Below, piece by piece: positions 1 through 8,876 of a DNA stretch of 64,000 nucleotides. Both the position numbers and the translations under genes were made by a program. Source of the stretch: Pseudomonas sp. ok272 (GTDB taxonomy: Bacteria; Pseudomonadota; Gammaproteobacteria; Pseudomonadales; Pseudomonadaceae). The notes under the pieces are model-generated. The model ran no database searches and was not told the DNA's origin. It saw nothing but the letters and a program-made list of their open reading frames with translations. The DNA is taken from positions 166,937 through 230,936 of the forward strand of contig NZ_FOCB01000009.1 of assembly GCF_900109995.1 (NCBI RefSeq), read 5' to 3'. How positions within the stretch are numbered: position 1 is the first letter of the stretch; every line of letters starts with the position of its first letter.

Positions 1-1
1 G

Positions 2-472
2 GCGATTGAGTTGCGACCGGACGTGCCACGCCTGGCCATTGAGTACCTGGGGCTGGACGATGATCCACGCCTGTACATCCGCATCGGCGATGCCCTTGAG
101 TTGCTTGAGACCGCCGAGCCTGCGGACCTGATTTTCGTCGACCTGTACACCGATGTCGGGCCGGGCGTTGGTCATTTGGCCTGGAGTTTCCTGGAAAACT
201 GCCAGAAGCGCCTGAATCCCGGTGGATGGCTGGTGATCAACCAGTGGGCCACCGATGATGGCAAGCCGTTGGGGGCGGCGTTGTTGCGTGGGCTCTACCA
301 CCGCCATTACTGGGAGCTGCCGGTGAAGGAGGGCAACGTGATCCTGCTGGTGCCATCCGAACTGGACCAGACGCTGGATATGCAAGGCCTGACCGCGCGC
401 GCAGAAGCGCTGGCGCCACGCTTGGGCTATTCGCTGCAGAACCTGATCAAGGCCATTCGCCCCGCCACGTAA
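2..472 (+). CDS. Spermidine synthase-like methyltransferase-fold protein, 5'-truncated
   Basis: The reading frame is open from the left edge of the window, so the N-terminus is missing and no true start can be given. The visible 156 residues are the second half of a Rossmann methyltransferase fold of the spermidine synthase family: IGDALELL, then LIFVDLYTD (the acidic loop that closes the active site in polyamine aminopropyltransferases), then NPGGWLVIN. Such short Pseudomonas homologues are usually annotated as spermidine synthase, but whether they transfer aminopropyl groups is not established. A REP pair follows the stop codon. The family call is fairly firm; the substrate is not. Confidence 0.75.
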   Translation, partial: AIELRPDVPRLAIEYLGLDDDPRLYIRIGDALELLETAEPADLIFVDLYTDVGPGVGHLAWSFLENCQKRLNPGGWLVINQWATDDGKPLGAALLRGLYHRHYWELPVKEGNVILLVPSELDQTLDMQGLTARAEALAPRLGYSLQNLIKAIRPAT

Positions 473-484
473 GTGGCGGGCGCT

Positions 485-560
485 CATCGCGAGCAGGCGC
501 GCTCCCACAGTGGATTGGGAGCGCGGTAGATCCTGTGTGGGAGCGAGCCTGCTCGCGATG
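485..560. repeat. REP inverted pair (REPIN-like)
   Basis: Two inverted copies of the Pseudomonas REP motif: CATCGCGAGCAGG on the left and CCTGCTCGCGATG on the right, each next to a GGGAGCG-type arm. The pair lies between convergent genes, the usual place for such elements in fluorescent pseudomonads, and could form a long hairpin in either transcript. Confidence 0.85.
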
Positions 561-568
561 GTTTCCAG

Positions 569-1360
569 CTAGAGACCTTTGAATACCCCGGAGCGCCGCT
601 CAATCAGTGATCGCACGCCTTCCTTCGCATCTTCACTGCCCAGGATCGTCTTGACCAGGGCCGGTAGCGCCAATGCCGCCGCGGCCTCACCTTCGACGTG
701 CGCCTGGCGGGCCGATTGCAAGGTGGCCTGAACCCCCAGCGGGGCCTGGCGCGCGATGCGTTGAGCCAATTCGATGGCGCGAGGCAGCAGGTCCTCGCTG
801 GCCATGACCTCTTGCACCAGGCCCAGGCGCAGTGCTTCGTGGGCGTCGAATTCGTCGCCGGTCAGCAACCAACGCATGGCATTGCCCCATCCGGCCACCT
901 GGGGCAGGCGCAAGGTGGCACCGCCAAAGGGGAAAAGTCCTCGTTGCACCTCCATCTGGGCGAAGCGGGTGTTGCTGGCGCACAGGTTGATATCGGCGGC
1001 CAACATCAATTCAATGCCGATGGTCATGCAGTAGCCTTGGGCGGCAACAATCACCGGTTTGTTGACCCGGGCGCCGGCGAACACGCCCCACGGATCGCAG
1101 CCGCCACTGGGAATCTGCCAGCCCTGGGCCAAAGCGGTGCTGGCGTTGGCCAGGTCCAGGCCTGCGGTAAAGTGCTCGCCATGGGCAAAGACCACGGCCA
1201 CCCGTGCTTCGTCATCGGCTTCGAAGTCGCCGTAGGCCAGGCTAAGGGCATTGAGCAGGTCCAGGTCAAACGCATTGCGCTTGGCCACCCGGTCCAACCC
1301 CAGCAGCAGTACATGACCACGTTTTTCTTGGCTGACACGACTGCAACCGGCTTGATTCAT
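569..1360 (-). CDS. Enoyl-CoA hydratase/isomerase (crotonase) family protein
   Basis: A 263-residue crotonase-fold protein. It has the N-terminal strand ending in AKRNAFD, the first oxyanion-hole segment HGEHFTAGLDL, the second oxyanion-hole region around AAQGYCMTIGIELMLAADI, and RFAQMEVQRGLFPFGGA. The family hydrates or isomerises acyl-CoA thioesters in the cytoplasm. One of the usual catalytic glutamates appears replaced (GLFPFGGA, where classic hydratases have GxxPxxG with Glu), so the exact reaction is open. The start at 1360 was chosen over an upstream ATG because GAGGA precedes it and the extra residues do not look like crotonase sequence. It is transcribed away from the helicase gene and not obviously in an operon. 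Confidence 0.85.
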   Translation of the reverse strand: MNQAGCSRVSQEKRGHVLLLGLDRVAKRNAFDLDLLNALSLAYGDFEADDEARVAVVFAHGEHFTAGLDLANASTALAQGWQIPSGGCDPWGVFAGARVNKPVIVAAQGYCMTIGIELMLAADINLCASNTRFAQMEVQRGLFPFGGATLRLPQVAGWGNAMRWLLTGDEFDAHEALRLGLVQEVMASEDLLPRAIELAQRIARQAPLGVQATLQSARQAHVEGEAAAALALPALVKTILGSEDAKEGVRSLIERRSGVFKGL

Positions 1361-1556
1361 GGGTAAATCCTCGGGCGGGGAAGGGGCTCTCGGACCAATG
1401 GTCGACGGCTGCAAGATGAACCGTTTAAGCTCGATGACCAACGGGGCCGGGCCTTTGCAAAATAGACCGTTGTACGATTATCCGCAAAGCCTGTGACGCT
1501 CCTGTGTCCGTTGGCGTTTTCCGATAAAAAAACCTCCCTTTTTTGGCGAATTCCGG

Positions 1557-1781
1557 TATAGTGCGCGCCGGCCTTTAGCCGGGCCGCGTTTAGGCAGAGC
1601 AATTCCCCGAAGCCAGCTTCGGCTGCACGTCCGCAAAGCGGACTCTTCCTTGACGATTCTTTTCATTCATTCGTTTTCGCAAATCCCCGCCGACAAAGCT
1701 GCCAGGGCGACTCTTGAGTCTCAACACGGCACGCGCAGCTTTGGAGCATGGGTCTTTGCGGATGCACTTAGAGGCAGACCC
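1557..1781 (+). promoter_or_regulatory. Promoter -10 and structured 5' leader of the DEAD-box helicase gene
   Basis: A TATAGT -10 hexamer at 1557-1562 has no good -35. After it come about 215 untranslated bases with three consecutive short perfect hairpins: CCGGC/GCCGG at 1568-1582, CCGAAG/CTTCGG at 1607-1622 and GTCCGC/GCGGAC at 1629-1643. No run of T follows the last stem, so it is not a simple terminator. Long structured leaders are known for cold-inducible helicase mRNAs such as E. coli csdA; a similar role here is inference. The rest of the 1361-1556 gap holds nothing I recognise. Confidence 0.55.
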
Positions 1782-3455
1782 ATGACCCAGGAAACCGGCG
1801 GCTTCGCCGCTTTTAATCTTAATCCGAACATTCTTGCAGCCGTCATCGCGACTGGCTACGAAGAGCCTTCGGCTATTCAGCAGCAATCGATCCCGATCAT
1901 CATGGCCGGTCACGACATGATTGGTCAGGCGCAAACCGGTACGGGTAAAACCGCCGCGTTCGCCCTGCCGATCCTGCATCGCATCGATCCTGCAAAGCGC
2001 GAGCCGCAAGCCCTGATCCTGGCGCCAACCCGCGAGTTGGCGCTGCAAGTTGCAACTGCTTTCGAAACCTACGCCAAGCAAATGCCAGGTGTAACGGTTG
2101 TGGCTGTCTACGGCGGCGCGCCGATGGGCCCACAATTGAAAGCAATCCGTAATGGCGCACAGATCGTTGTCGCCACTCCGGGCCGTCTGTGCGACCACCT
2201 GCGTCGCGACGAAAAAGTACTGGCGACCGTGAACCACCTGGTTCTCGACGAAGCCGACGAAATGCTCAAGCTGGGCTTCATGGACGACCTGGAAGTTATC
2301 TTCAAGGCCTTGCCACCGACCCGCCAGACCGTATTGTTCTCGGCCACCTTGCCGCAATCGATCCGTGCCATTGCCGAACGCCACCTGCGCGATCCGCAAC
2401 ACGTAAAGATCCAGACCAAGACCCAGACCGTTACTGCGATCGAACAGGCTCACCTGTTGGTTCACGCTGACCAGAAGACTTCGGCTGTATTGAGCCTGCT
2501 GGAAGTGGAAGACTTCGACGCCCTGATCATGTTCGTGCGCACCAAGCAAGCGACCCTGGACCTGGCCAGTGCCCTGGAAGCCAAAGGCTACAAAGCCGCT
2601 GCGCTGAACGGTGACATCGCCCAGAACCAACGTGAGCGTGTGATCGAATCCCTCAAGGATGGCCGTCTGGACATCGTTGTGGCGACTGACGTTGCTGCTC
2701 GTGGCCTGGACGTTCCGCGTATCACTCACGTGTTCAACGTTGATATGCCATACGATCCGGAATCCTACGTTCACCGTATCGGCCGTACCGGTCGTGCGGG
2801 CCGTGAAGGTCGTGCGCTGTTGCTGGTGACGCCGCGTGAGCGCCGCATGCTGCAAGTGATCGAGCGTGTCACCGGTCAGAAGGTTGCTGAAGTTCGCCTG
2901 CCAGACGCCCAAGCTGTTCTGGATGCGCGCATCAAGAAACTGACCAACAGCCTGTCGCCACTGGTAGCCGATGCCGAATCGACCCACGGTGACCTGCTGG
3001 ATCGCCTGACCGCCGATATCGGTTGCACGCCGCGTGCACTGGCTGCAGCCCTGCTGCGCAAGGCTACCAACGGTCAAGCACTGACCCTGGCCGCTATCGA
3101 GAAAGAGCGTCCATTGGTGCCGAACAATGCACCGCGTGGCGATCGTCCAGAGCGTTCCGGTGATCGTCCGGACCGTGGTGATCGTGAGCGTCGTGCGCCG
3201 GTCCCATTGGCCGAAGGTCGTGCTCGTTGCCGTACCGCGCTGGGTGCGCGTGATGGTATCGCTGCCAAGAACCTGCTGGGCGCCATCCTGAACGAAGGTG
3301 GCCTGGCTCGCGAAGCAATCGGTCGCATCCAGGTGCGTGACAGCTTCTCCCTGGTGGAGCTGCCGGAAGATGGTCTGGAGAAACTTCTGACCAAGCTGAA
3401 GGACACCCGTGTTGCCGGTAAGCAGCTGAAGCTGCGTCGTTACCGCGAAGATTGA
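1782..3455 (+). CDS. deaD: DEAD-box ATP-dependent RNA helicase (DeaD/CsdA type)
   Basis: A 557-residue RNA helicase. All core motifs are visible: Q motif around GYEEPSAIQQQ, Walker A AQTGTGKT, PTRELALQ, TPGR, DEAD in VLDEADEML, SAT in FSATLP, and HRIGRTGRAGR. The core is followed by a basic, arginine-rich linker (GDRPERSGDRPDRGDRERR) and a C-terminal DbpA-type RNA-binding domain near residues 480-555. Proteins of this type remodel RNA during ribosome assembly and cold adaptation. The ATG at 1782 is preceded by GAGG and fits the family N-terminus; an upstream in-frame ATG at 1650 would lie inside the structured leader. A strong terminator follows, so it is probably monocistronic. Confidence 0.95.
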   Translation: MTQETGGFAAFNLNPNILAAVIATGYEEPSAIQQQSIPIIMAGHDMIGQAQTGTGKTAAFALPILHRIDPAKREPQALILAPTRELALQVATAFETYAKQMPGVTVVAVYGGAPMGPQLKAIRNGAQIVVATPGRLCDHLRRDEKVLATVNHLVLDEADEMLKLGFMDDLEVIFKALPPTRQTVLFSATLPQSIRAIAERHLRDPQHVKIQTKTQTVTAIEQAHLLVHADQKTSAVLSLLEVEDFDALIMFVRTKQATLDLASALEAKGYKAAALNGDIAQNQRERVIESLKDGRLDIVVATDVAARGLDVPRITHVFNVDMPYDPESYVHRIGRTGRAGREGRALLLVTPRERRMLQVIERVTGQKVAEVRLPDAQAVLDARIKKLTNSLSPLVADAESTHGDLLDRLTADIGCTPRALAAALLRKATNGQALTLAAIEKERPLVPNNAPRGDRPERSGDRPDRGDRERRAPVPLAEGRARCRTALGARDGIAAKNLLGAILNEGGLAREAIGRIQVRDSFSLVELPEDGLEKLLTKLKDTRVAGKQLKLRRYRED

Positions 3456-3481
3456 TCCGCCCTTGGGCTGATTGATCGACC

Positions 3482-3516
3482 ATAAAAAATCCCCGACTGG
3501 TTCGGGGATTTTTTAT
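3482..3516 (+). terminator. Intrinsic terminator after the helicase gene
   Basis: ATCCCCGA and TCGGGGAT form a perfect stem flanked by A6 on the left and T6 on the right, so it can work in both directions. It lies 26 bases past the stop codon. Confidence 0.92.
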
Positions 3517-3543
3517 GCCTGGTGTTTTGTGCGGGGTTGCCCG

Positions 3544-3611
3544 CTATCGCGAGCAGGTTCGCCCCCGCGTTTTATCTGCCGCACCTGTGGGAGCGAGCCT
3601 GCTCGCGATAG
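3544..3611. repeat. REP inverted pair (REPIN-like)
   Basis: CTATCGCGAGCAGG on the left and CCTGCTCGCGATAG on the right are perfect inverted copies of the REP core, with GGGAGCGAG sequence inside. The pair sits between two convergent genes just after a terminator. Confidence 0.85.
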
Positions 3612-3630
3612 GGGTGATTCGGCGTGCCGG

Positions 3631-4398
3631 TCAGCCAAACCGGTAGATGTCCATTCCCAACGCACCGAGGGTGAACCCTTGGTGGGCGATGCTGAACGCA
3701 CCACCGGCGCCACGGGCGAAGTACAGCGGCAGGAGGTGCTCGTCGCTGGGGTGGCTACGCTCCGCGTACGGCGCTTGCTGGCGATAGGCGTGCAGCGCGG
3801 CCTCATCGTTTGCCGCGAGCTTGTCGATCATCCAGTCGCGAAACGCCTTGGCCCAGGGTTCGACGCTTTCCGGGCCAGCGTGCCAGTCCAGCTCGCGCAG
3901 GTTGTGGGTGATGCTGCCCGAGCCGATCAGCAGGACGCCCTGTTCGCGCAGGCTGGACAACGCTCGGCCAATGCGGGTTTGCAAGGCCGGACCTTGGCGG
4001 CTTGGCAGTGAGACGTGCACCACGGGGATGTTCGCGTGCGGATACATCAGCGACAGCGGCACCCAGACACCATGGTCGAAGGGGCGCTGCTCATCCAGTT
4101 GTGCGGGCAAGTCGGCAGCCTTGAGCAACTCGACCACCTGCGCCGCGAGCTGCGGTTGACCGGGGGCAGGGTATTGCACGGCAAACAGTGCGGCGGGGAA
4201 GCCGCCGAAGTCATGCCAGGTGTCTGGGTGCTCGCCGCTGCTGACACGCAGGTCTTGGCTCTCCCAGTGCGCGGACACAATCACAATCGCCTTGGGCGTT
4301 GGCAGCTCGCTGGCCAGGCGCGCCAGCGCCGGTCCACTGGCGCCGGGTTCCAGTGCCAGCATGGGTGAGCCGTGAGAGATAAACAGGCTGGGAAACAT
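3631..4398 (-). CDS. Class III extradiol ring-cleavage dioxygenase (DODA/YgiD type)
   Basis: A 255-residue cytoplasmic protein of the LigB/DODA family. The N-terminal ISHGSPML carries a probable metal-binding histidine, VIVSAHWES holds the second conserved histidine, and FDHGVWVPL and GSGSITHNL are the conserved active-site segments. Members use non-haem Fe(II) or Zn(II); E. coli YgiD opens the ring of L-DOPA. The real substrate in Pseudomonas is unknown. A clear AGGAG lies upstream of the ATG at 4398. It is divergent from tpm, with about 100 AT-rich bases between them as a shared promoter region. Confidence 0.9.
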   Translation of the reverse strand: MFPSLFISHGSPMLALEPGASGPALARLASELPTPKAIVIVSAHWESQDLRVSSGEHPDTWHDFGGFPAALFAVQYPAPGQPQLAAQVVELLKAADLPAQLDEQRPFDHGVWVPLSLMYPHANIPVVHVSLPSRQGPALQTRIGRALSSLREQGVLLIGSGSITHNLRELDWHAGPESVEPWAKAFRDWMIDKLAANDEAALHAYRQQAPYAERSHPSDEHLLPLYFARGAGGAFSIAHQGFTLGALGMDIYRFG

Positions 4399-4500
4399 GG
4401 ATGCGCTCCTGAGCGTTAAGATGGCTCATCTTCAATCAGGTCAACGATCTAAATCTAATATTAGTTTTAGCGCATATTGATCGAATTTTTAGGATGACTT

Positions 4501-5157
4501 ATGCAACCGCAGTTTTGGCAAAAGCGCTGGGAACTCAATCAGATCGGGTTCCACCAAGCCGATGTGAACCCCTATTTACAGCGTTACTGGCCAGGATTGG
4601 CGCTGCAGGACGAGGCGCGGGTGCTGGTGCCCCTGTGTGGGAAAAGTCTCGACCTCGTGTGGCTGGTGGGGCAGGGCTATCGCGTCCTGGGTGTCGAGCT
4701 GTCGGAAAAGGCGGTGGGGGAGTTTTTCGCAGAGCACCAACTGACGCCGATCATCACTGAGCGCGGTGTGTTCAAGGTCTACGCTGCGGGCCCGATTGAA
4801 TTGTGGTGTGGTGACTTCTTTGCTTTGGCGGCCGAAGACGTGGCCGACTGTACGTCGCTCTACGACCGTGCGGCGTTGATTGCCTTGCCACCTGAGATGC
4901 GTGAGCGATACGTCGCGCACCTGCTACGGATTCTATCCCCGGCTTGCGCAGGCCTGTTGATCACCCTGGACTACGACCAGACGCAGTTGGATGGGCCACC
5001 GTTTTGTGTGACGGATCAAGAGGTCCAGGCGTTGCTCAGCGCTCGCTGGCAGCTCGAGGTGCTCGAGGTGCGAGATATCCTGGCTGAGAGTGGGAAGTTT
5101 CTCAAAGGCGGTGTAACGCGCCTTGAAGAGCGGGTCTATCGGTTGGGCCGGGCGTAA
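4501..5157 (+). CDS. tpm: Thiopurine S-methyltransferase
   Basis: A 218-residue SAM-dependent methyltransferase of the TPMT family. Characteristic are [14 protein letters not shown] at the start, [12 protein letters not shown] (SAM-binding loop), GVELSEKAV, and [14 protein letters not shown]. Bacterial TPMTs methylate thiopurines and also selenium and tellurium oxyanions, and some Pseudomonas members help tellurite resistance. AGGATGACTT precedes the ATG. It converges with htpX across a shared palindromic terminator. Confidence 0.95.
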   Translation: MQPQFWQKRWELNQIGFHQADVNPYLQRYWPGLALQDEARVLVPLCGKSLDLVWLVGQGYRVLGVELSEKAVGEFFAEHQLTPIITERGVFKVYAAGPIELWCGDFFALAAEDVADCTSLYDRAALIALPPEMRERYVAHLLRILSPACAGLLITLDYDQTQLDGPPFCVTDQEVQALLSARWQLEVLEVRDILAESGKFLKGGVTRLEERVYRLGRA

Positions 5158-5164
5158 TCCAGGC

Positions 5165-5200
5165 AAAAAAAGGGGCGACTGCAGTCGCCCCTTCTTGTTT
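5165..5200. terminator. Bidirectional terminator between tpm and htpX
   Basis: A perfect 20-base palindrome at 5172-5191, starting GGGGCGACTG, is flanked by A7 on the left and a T-rich stretch on the right. It can end transcription from both sides. Confidence 0.85.
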
Positions 5201-5213
5201 GTTGCCGTTGCGC

Positions 5214-6101
5214 TTAACCGCGACGACGCAGCGCTTCGATACGCTCTTCCAGTGGCGGGTGGCTCATGAACATGCGAGCGAACCCTTGCTTGATGCCACC
5301 GTTGATGCCGAAGGCGTTCAAGGTGTCCGGCATGTGCACCGGCAAGCCTTGTTCCGAGCGCAGGCGTTGCAGGGCGCCGATCATGGCGGCAGTACCGGCC
5401 AGGCGAGCACCGGCTTCGTCTGCGCGGAATTCGCGTTTGCGCGAGAACCACATGACGATCGAGCTGGCCAGGAAGCCCAGTACCAGTTCGGCGAAGATGG
5501 TCGCGATGTAGTAGGCAATGCCCTGGCCTTCTTCGTTCTTGAAGATCACCTTGTCGACAAAATTACCGATGATCCGCGCAAAGAACATCACGAAGGTGTT
5601 CACCACGCCTTGCACCAGTGCCAGCGTGACCATGTCGCCGTTGGCAACGTGGCCGATCTCGTGGGCCAGCACGGCTTTCACTTCGTCAGGCGAGAAGCGT
5701 TCGAGCAGGCCCTGGCTGACCGCGACCAGTGCGTCGTTCTTGTTCCAGCCGGTGGCGAAGGCGTTGGCCTCGTAGGCTGGGAAAATCCCGACTTCAGGCA
5801 TCTTGATCCCGGCTTCGCGGGACAGTTGCTCGACGGTCTGCAGCAGCCATTGTTCATGGCGAGTGCGCGGCTGGCTGATGATTTGGGTGCTGGTGCTCAT
5901 CTTCGCCATCCACTTGGAGATGAACAGCGAGAAAATCGAGCCGGCGAAACCAAAGACCGCACAGAAGATCAGCAGCTGATTGAGGTTCAGATCAACCCCA
6001 TTGGCCGCCATGAACCCGTTGAAGCCGAAAAGGCTCAGGGTGATGCTGGCAATCAGCACGACCGCCAGGTTAGTGGCCAAAAACAGCAGGATGCGCATCA
6101 T
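5214..6101 (-). CDS. htpX: Membrane zinc metalloprotease HtpX
   Basis: A 295-residue M48-family protease of the inner membrane. Two hydrophobic segments open the protein (about residues 4-20 and 40-60), the zinc motif HEIGH lies near residue 145, and EFRADEAGA supplies the third ligand. HtpX degrades damaged membrane proteins together with FtsH in E. coli. The last residues, [12 protein letters not shown], are typical of the family. The ATG at 6101 follows GAGGAG. A promoter is seen at 6147-6175. It is a single-gene unit facing tpm. Confidence 0.96.
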   Translation of the reverse strand: MMRILLFLATNLAVVLIASITLSLFGFNGFMAANGVDLNLNQLLIFCAVFGFAGSIFSLFISKWMAKMSTSTQIISQPRTRHEQWLLQTVEQLSREAGIKMPEVGIFPAYEANAFATGWNKNDALVAVSQGLLERFSPDEVKAVLAHEIGHVANGDMVTLALVQGVVNTFVMFFARIIGNFVDKVIFKNEEGQGIAYYIATIFAELVLGFLASSIVMWFSRKREFRADEAGARLAGTAAMIGALQRLRSEQGLPVHMPDTLNAFGINGGIKQGFARMFMSHPPLEERIEALRRRG

Positions 6102-6146
6102 GGTTGTAGAAATCTCCTCAAGCTAAATATGTCGCGTACTGCGGGG

Positions 6147-6175
6147 TATATAAGGTGCCACACCGGGCTATTCAA
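6147..6175 (-). promoter_or_regulatory. Predicted htpX promoter
   Basis: Read on the minus strand there is a -35 TTGAAT (6170-6175), a 17-base spacer and a -10 TATATA (6147-6152), about 45 bases before the htpX start. The spacing is ideal for sigma-70. No convincing sigma-32 or CpxR site was found. The remaining bases to 6414 show nothing clear. Confidence 0.6.
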
Positions 6176-6414
6176 CCGGGTGACTATTTCAAACTGTGTC
6201 CTACAGCAAAATTGTAGATGCTTGCAGGACATTTCCGAGAGTGATCGAACCGACTCTCAAGCCGATTGTGCATTCGCAGTGCCCGTCATTGCTGGGGCTG
6301 ATGCGTTGTCATGCACAACCTGGGGCGTTGCGGCTGCGTGCGTGATGAAGAATTCGTAATGTGTTGCTGAATGGATCGCCGAAGACCTGTGCAAGGCCTT
6401 CGGCGCACCAGCGG

Positions 6415-7626
6415 TTACTGGCGATAGGACTTGAGGAAGTGGCCAATCCGGCCGATGGCCATCTCCAGGTCGTCGATCCGCGGCAGGGTGACCACGCGGA
6501 AGTGGTCCGGCCATGGCCAGTTGAAGGCCGTGCCCTGGACCACCAGCAGTTTTTCCGAGAGCAGCAGGTCAAGCACGAACTTCTCATCGTTGAGGATCGG
6601 GCATACCTTCGGGTCAATCCGCGGGAAAGCGTACAGCGCTCCCATCGGCTTCACGCAGCTGACGCCCGGAATGTCGTTGAGCAACTCCCAGGTGCGGTTG
6701 CGTTGTTCCAGCAGGCGGCCTTGTGGCAGGACCAGGTCATTGATGCTCTGGTAGCCGCCCAGCGCAGTCTGGATCGCGTGTTGGCTTGGCACGTTGGCAC
6801 ACAGGCGCATGTTGGCCAGCATGTCGATGCCTTCGATGTAACTCTGGGCGTGTTGCTTGGGGCCGGAAATGGCGATCCAGCCGGAGCGAAAGCCGGCCAC
6901 CCGATAGGACTTGGACAGGCCGTTGAAGGTCAGGCACAGCAGGTCCGGTGCCAGGGACGCGGTGCAAATGTGCACGGCATCGTCGTACAGGATCTTGTCG
7001 TAGATCTCGTCGGAGAACACCACCAGGTTGTGTTGGCGCGCCAGTTCGAGCATGCCCAGCAGCACTTCGCGCGAATACACCGCCCCGGTCGGGTTGTTCG
7101 GGTTGATGATCACCAGCGCTTTGGTGTTTGGGGTGATCTTGGCCTTGATGTCGGCCAGGTCCGGGAACCAGTTGGCTTGTTCATCACACAGGTAGTGCAC
7201 CGGGTTGCCACCCGACAGGCTCACGGCCGCGGTCCACAGCGGGTAGTCGGGTGCCGGCACCAGGACTTCGTCGCCGTTGTTGAGCAGGGCCTGCATCGAC
7301 ATCACGATCAGCTCGGAAACGCCGTTGCCCAGGTAGATGTCCTCGATGCCGACGCCTTCGACCTGCTTCTGCTGGTAGTACTGCATGACGGCCTTGCGCG
7401 CACTGAACAGGCCCTTGGAGTCGCTGTAGCCCTGGGCGGTCGGCAAGTTGCGGATCACGTCCTGGAGGATTTCATCGGGGGCTTCGAAACCAAAGGGCGC
7501 CGGGTTGCCGATGTTCAGCTTGAGGATGCGATGGCCTTCCTCTTCCAGGCGTTTGGCGTGCTTGAGCACTGGGCCGCGAATGTCATAACAGACGTTGGCG
7601 AGCTTGTTCGATTTGCTGACCTGCAT
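6415..7626 (-). CDS. alaA: PLP-dependent alanine aminotransferase (AlaA type)
   Basis: A 403-residue class I/II aminotransferase, the same length as E. coli AlaA. The N-terminal VCYDIRGPVLKHAKRLEEEG and NIGNPAPFGF are hallmarks of the AlaA subfamily. NPNNPTGAVYS, SDEIYDKILYD and the PLP lysine in FNGLSKSYRVAGFRSGW follow. It exchanges amino groups between pyruvate and glutamate to make alanine. An upstream extension of the frame to 7950 has no family resemblance, so the ATG at 7626 is used. It is divergent from msrB, with 214 bases between. Confidence 0.93.
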   Translation of the reverse strand: MQVSKSNKLANVCYDIRGPVLKHAKRLEEEGHRILKLNIGNPAPFGFEAPDEILQDVIRNLPTAQGYSDSKGLFSARKAVMQYYQQKQVEGVGIEDIYLGNGVSELIVMSMQALLNNGDEVLVPAPDYPLWTAAVSLSGGNPVHYLCDEQANWFPDLADIKAKITPNTKALVIINPNNPTGAVYSREVLLGMLELARQHNLVVFSDEIYDKILYDDAVHICTASLAPDLLCLTFNGLSKSYRVAGFRSGWIAISGPKQHAQSYIEGIDMLANMRLCANVPSQHAIQTALGGYQSINDLVLPQGRLLEQRNRTWELLNDIPGVSCVKPMGALYAFPRIDPKVCPILNDEKFVLDLLLSEKLLVVQGTAFNWPWPDHFRVVTLPRIDDLEMAIGRIGHFLKSYRQ

Positions 7627-7840
7627 GGCGATGTGTTCCCGAAAATGAACGATCCAGACGCTTAGAACTACCGTACTGTGAATCCTGCGTTCCGACACAA
7701 GCCAGGCGCGCGCATCAAAATCCGTTTGAGTGCGTGTACCGCGACTGCCAGACTGGCGTCCGAACGAGGCGCAATCATACGTGCCGCCTGATCCGTGGAA
7801 AAGGTACAGATCGGGCTTTTTCAGTTGCCGAGGTGAGACG

Positions 7841-8236
7841 ATGGAAAAGATGGAAAAAACCCTGGAAGAATGGCGTTCGATGCTCGACCCGGAGCAGTAC
7901 AACGTGTGCCGCCTGAAGGGCACCGAGCGTCCGTTTTCCGGCAAGTACAACGGGACGAAGACCGAGGGTGTCTATCATTGCGTTTGCTGCAACGAGCCAC
8001 TGTTCGATTCAACCGCCAAGTTTGACTCAGGCTGCGGCTGGCCGAGCTTCTACGCGCCCATCGGCGAGAGTGCGATGGTCGAGATTCGGGATGTCAGCCA
8101 CGGCATGATCCGCACCGAGGTGGTCTGCGCCAAATGTGATGCGCACCTGGGGCATGTGTTCCCGGACGGCCCACCGCCCACCGGTTTGCGCTACTGCATC
8201 AACTCGGTCTGCCTGGACCTGGTCCCGCGCGAGTAG
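7841..8236 (+). CDS. msrB: Peptide methionine (R)-S-oxide reductase MsrB
   Basis: A 131-residue repair enzyme that reduces the R form of methionine sulfoxide in proteins. Two zinc-binding CxxC pairs (CVCC and CAKC), [17 protein letters not shown] and the catalytic cysteine in [11 protein letters not shown] are present. GAGGTGAG stands before the ATG at 7841; a second in-frame ATG lies at 7850. With the glutathione peroxidase and OhrR-type gene just downstream it forms a small oxidative-damage neighbourhood, though a 154-base gap with a hairpin suggests separate transcription. Confidence 0.95.
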   Translation: MEKMEKTLEEWRSMLDPEQYNVCRLKGTERPFSGKYNGTKTEGVYHCVCCNEPLFDSTAKFDSGCGWPSFYAPIGESAMVEIRDVSHGMIRTEVVCAKCDAHLGHVFPDGPPPTGLRYCINSVCLDLVPRE

Positions 8237-8254
8237 TACCAGCCTTTTAGGAGT

Positions 8255-8290
8255 GCGCTGGCAGGCGAAGGGGCCGTCGCCGGCCAGCGC
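8255..8290 (+). terminator. Strong hairpin after msrB
   Basis: GCGCTGGC and GCCAGCGC form the outer stem, with an inner GGCGA/TCGCC stem. No T run follows, so termination is likely but unproven. Confidence 0.5.
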
Positions 8291-8318
8291 GGCTGCTGAG
8301 GAGTGGGTAACAATCCAG

Positions 8319-8346
8319 GCAATTAAATTGCACGCAATCTAATTGC
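8319..8346 (+). promoter_or_regulatory. Two tandem OhrR-type operator palindromes
   Basis: GCAATTAAATTGC at 8319-8331 is a perfect palindrome. GCAATCTAATTGC at 8334-8346 is a near copy, 15 bases away. Both resemble the AATT-centred dyads bound by OhrR-type MarR repressors. They sit 45-72 bases before the glutathione peroxidase start, and the repressor gene is the second gene of the operon, which suggests autoregulation. Confidence 0.65.
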
Positions 8347-8390
8347 TCGCTATGGTTATCTGCACTTCCCCCTCATTTGGAGCCACCCCC

Positions 8391-8876
8391 ATGAGCGACA
8401 ACCTGCTGAGCATTCCCTGCACCACCATCACGGGTGAGCAAAAGACCCTGGCCGACTACGCTGGCAAGGCGGTGTTGGTGGTCAACACCGCCAGCAAATG
8501 TGGCTTCACGCCACAGTACAAAGGGCTGGAAGCGTTGTGGCAGACCTACAAGGATCAAGGCTTGGTGGTGCTGGGCTTTCCCTGCAATCAGTTCGGCAAG
8601 CAGGAGCCGGGTAACGAAGGGGCGATTTCCGAGTTCTGTGAGTTGAACTTTGGCGTGAGTTTTCCACTGTTCAAGAAGATCGACGTCAACGGTAGCGATG
8701 CCCACCCGCTGTTCGTTCAACTGAAAAAGCGGGCCCCGGGGGTATTGGGTTCCCAGGGCATCAAGTGGAACTTCACCAAGTTCCTGATCGGTCGCGACGG
8801 TACGTTGGTCAAGCGCTTCGCCCCGGCCACCAAGCCCGAGGACCTGACGTCCGAGATTGAAGCCTTGCTCAAATGA
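8391..8876 (+). CDS. Glutathione peroxidase family thiol peroxidase
   Basis: A 161-residue peroxidase of the GPx/BtuE family. [12 protein letters not shown] contains the peroxidatic cysteine, [12 protein letters not shown] gives the active-site glutamine and the resolving cysteine, and WNFTKFLI gives the conserved tryptophan and asparagine. Such bacterial cysteine enzymes usually use thioredoxin rather than glutathione to reduce lipid and organic peroxides. The ATG at 8391 follows GGAG. It overlaps the next gene by ATGA, so the two are co-transcribed and probably translationally coupled. Confidence 0.93.
   Translation: MSDNLLSIPCTTITGEQKTLADYAGKAVLVVNTASKCGFTPQYKGLEALWQTYKDQGLVVLGFPCNQFGKQEPGNEGAISEFCELNFGVSFPLFKKIDVNGSDAHPLFVQLKKRAPGVLGSQGIKWNFTKFLIGRDGTLVKRFAPATKPEDLTSEIEALLK

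Noticed and set aside
484..560. Possible CRISPR repeats from the recurring GTGGGAGCGAGCCTGCTCGCGA-like motif
   Set aside because: The copies are scattered in inverted pairs between genes and lack regular spacers; they are REP elements.
1590..3077. A 495-codon minus-strand frame opposite the DEAD-box helicase
   Set aside because: It is the mirror of the helicase codons and has no recognisable domain.
8255..8290. A small RNA gene at the hairpin after msrB
   Set aside because: No promoter is seen in front of it and it fits a terminator of msrB better.
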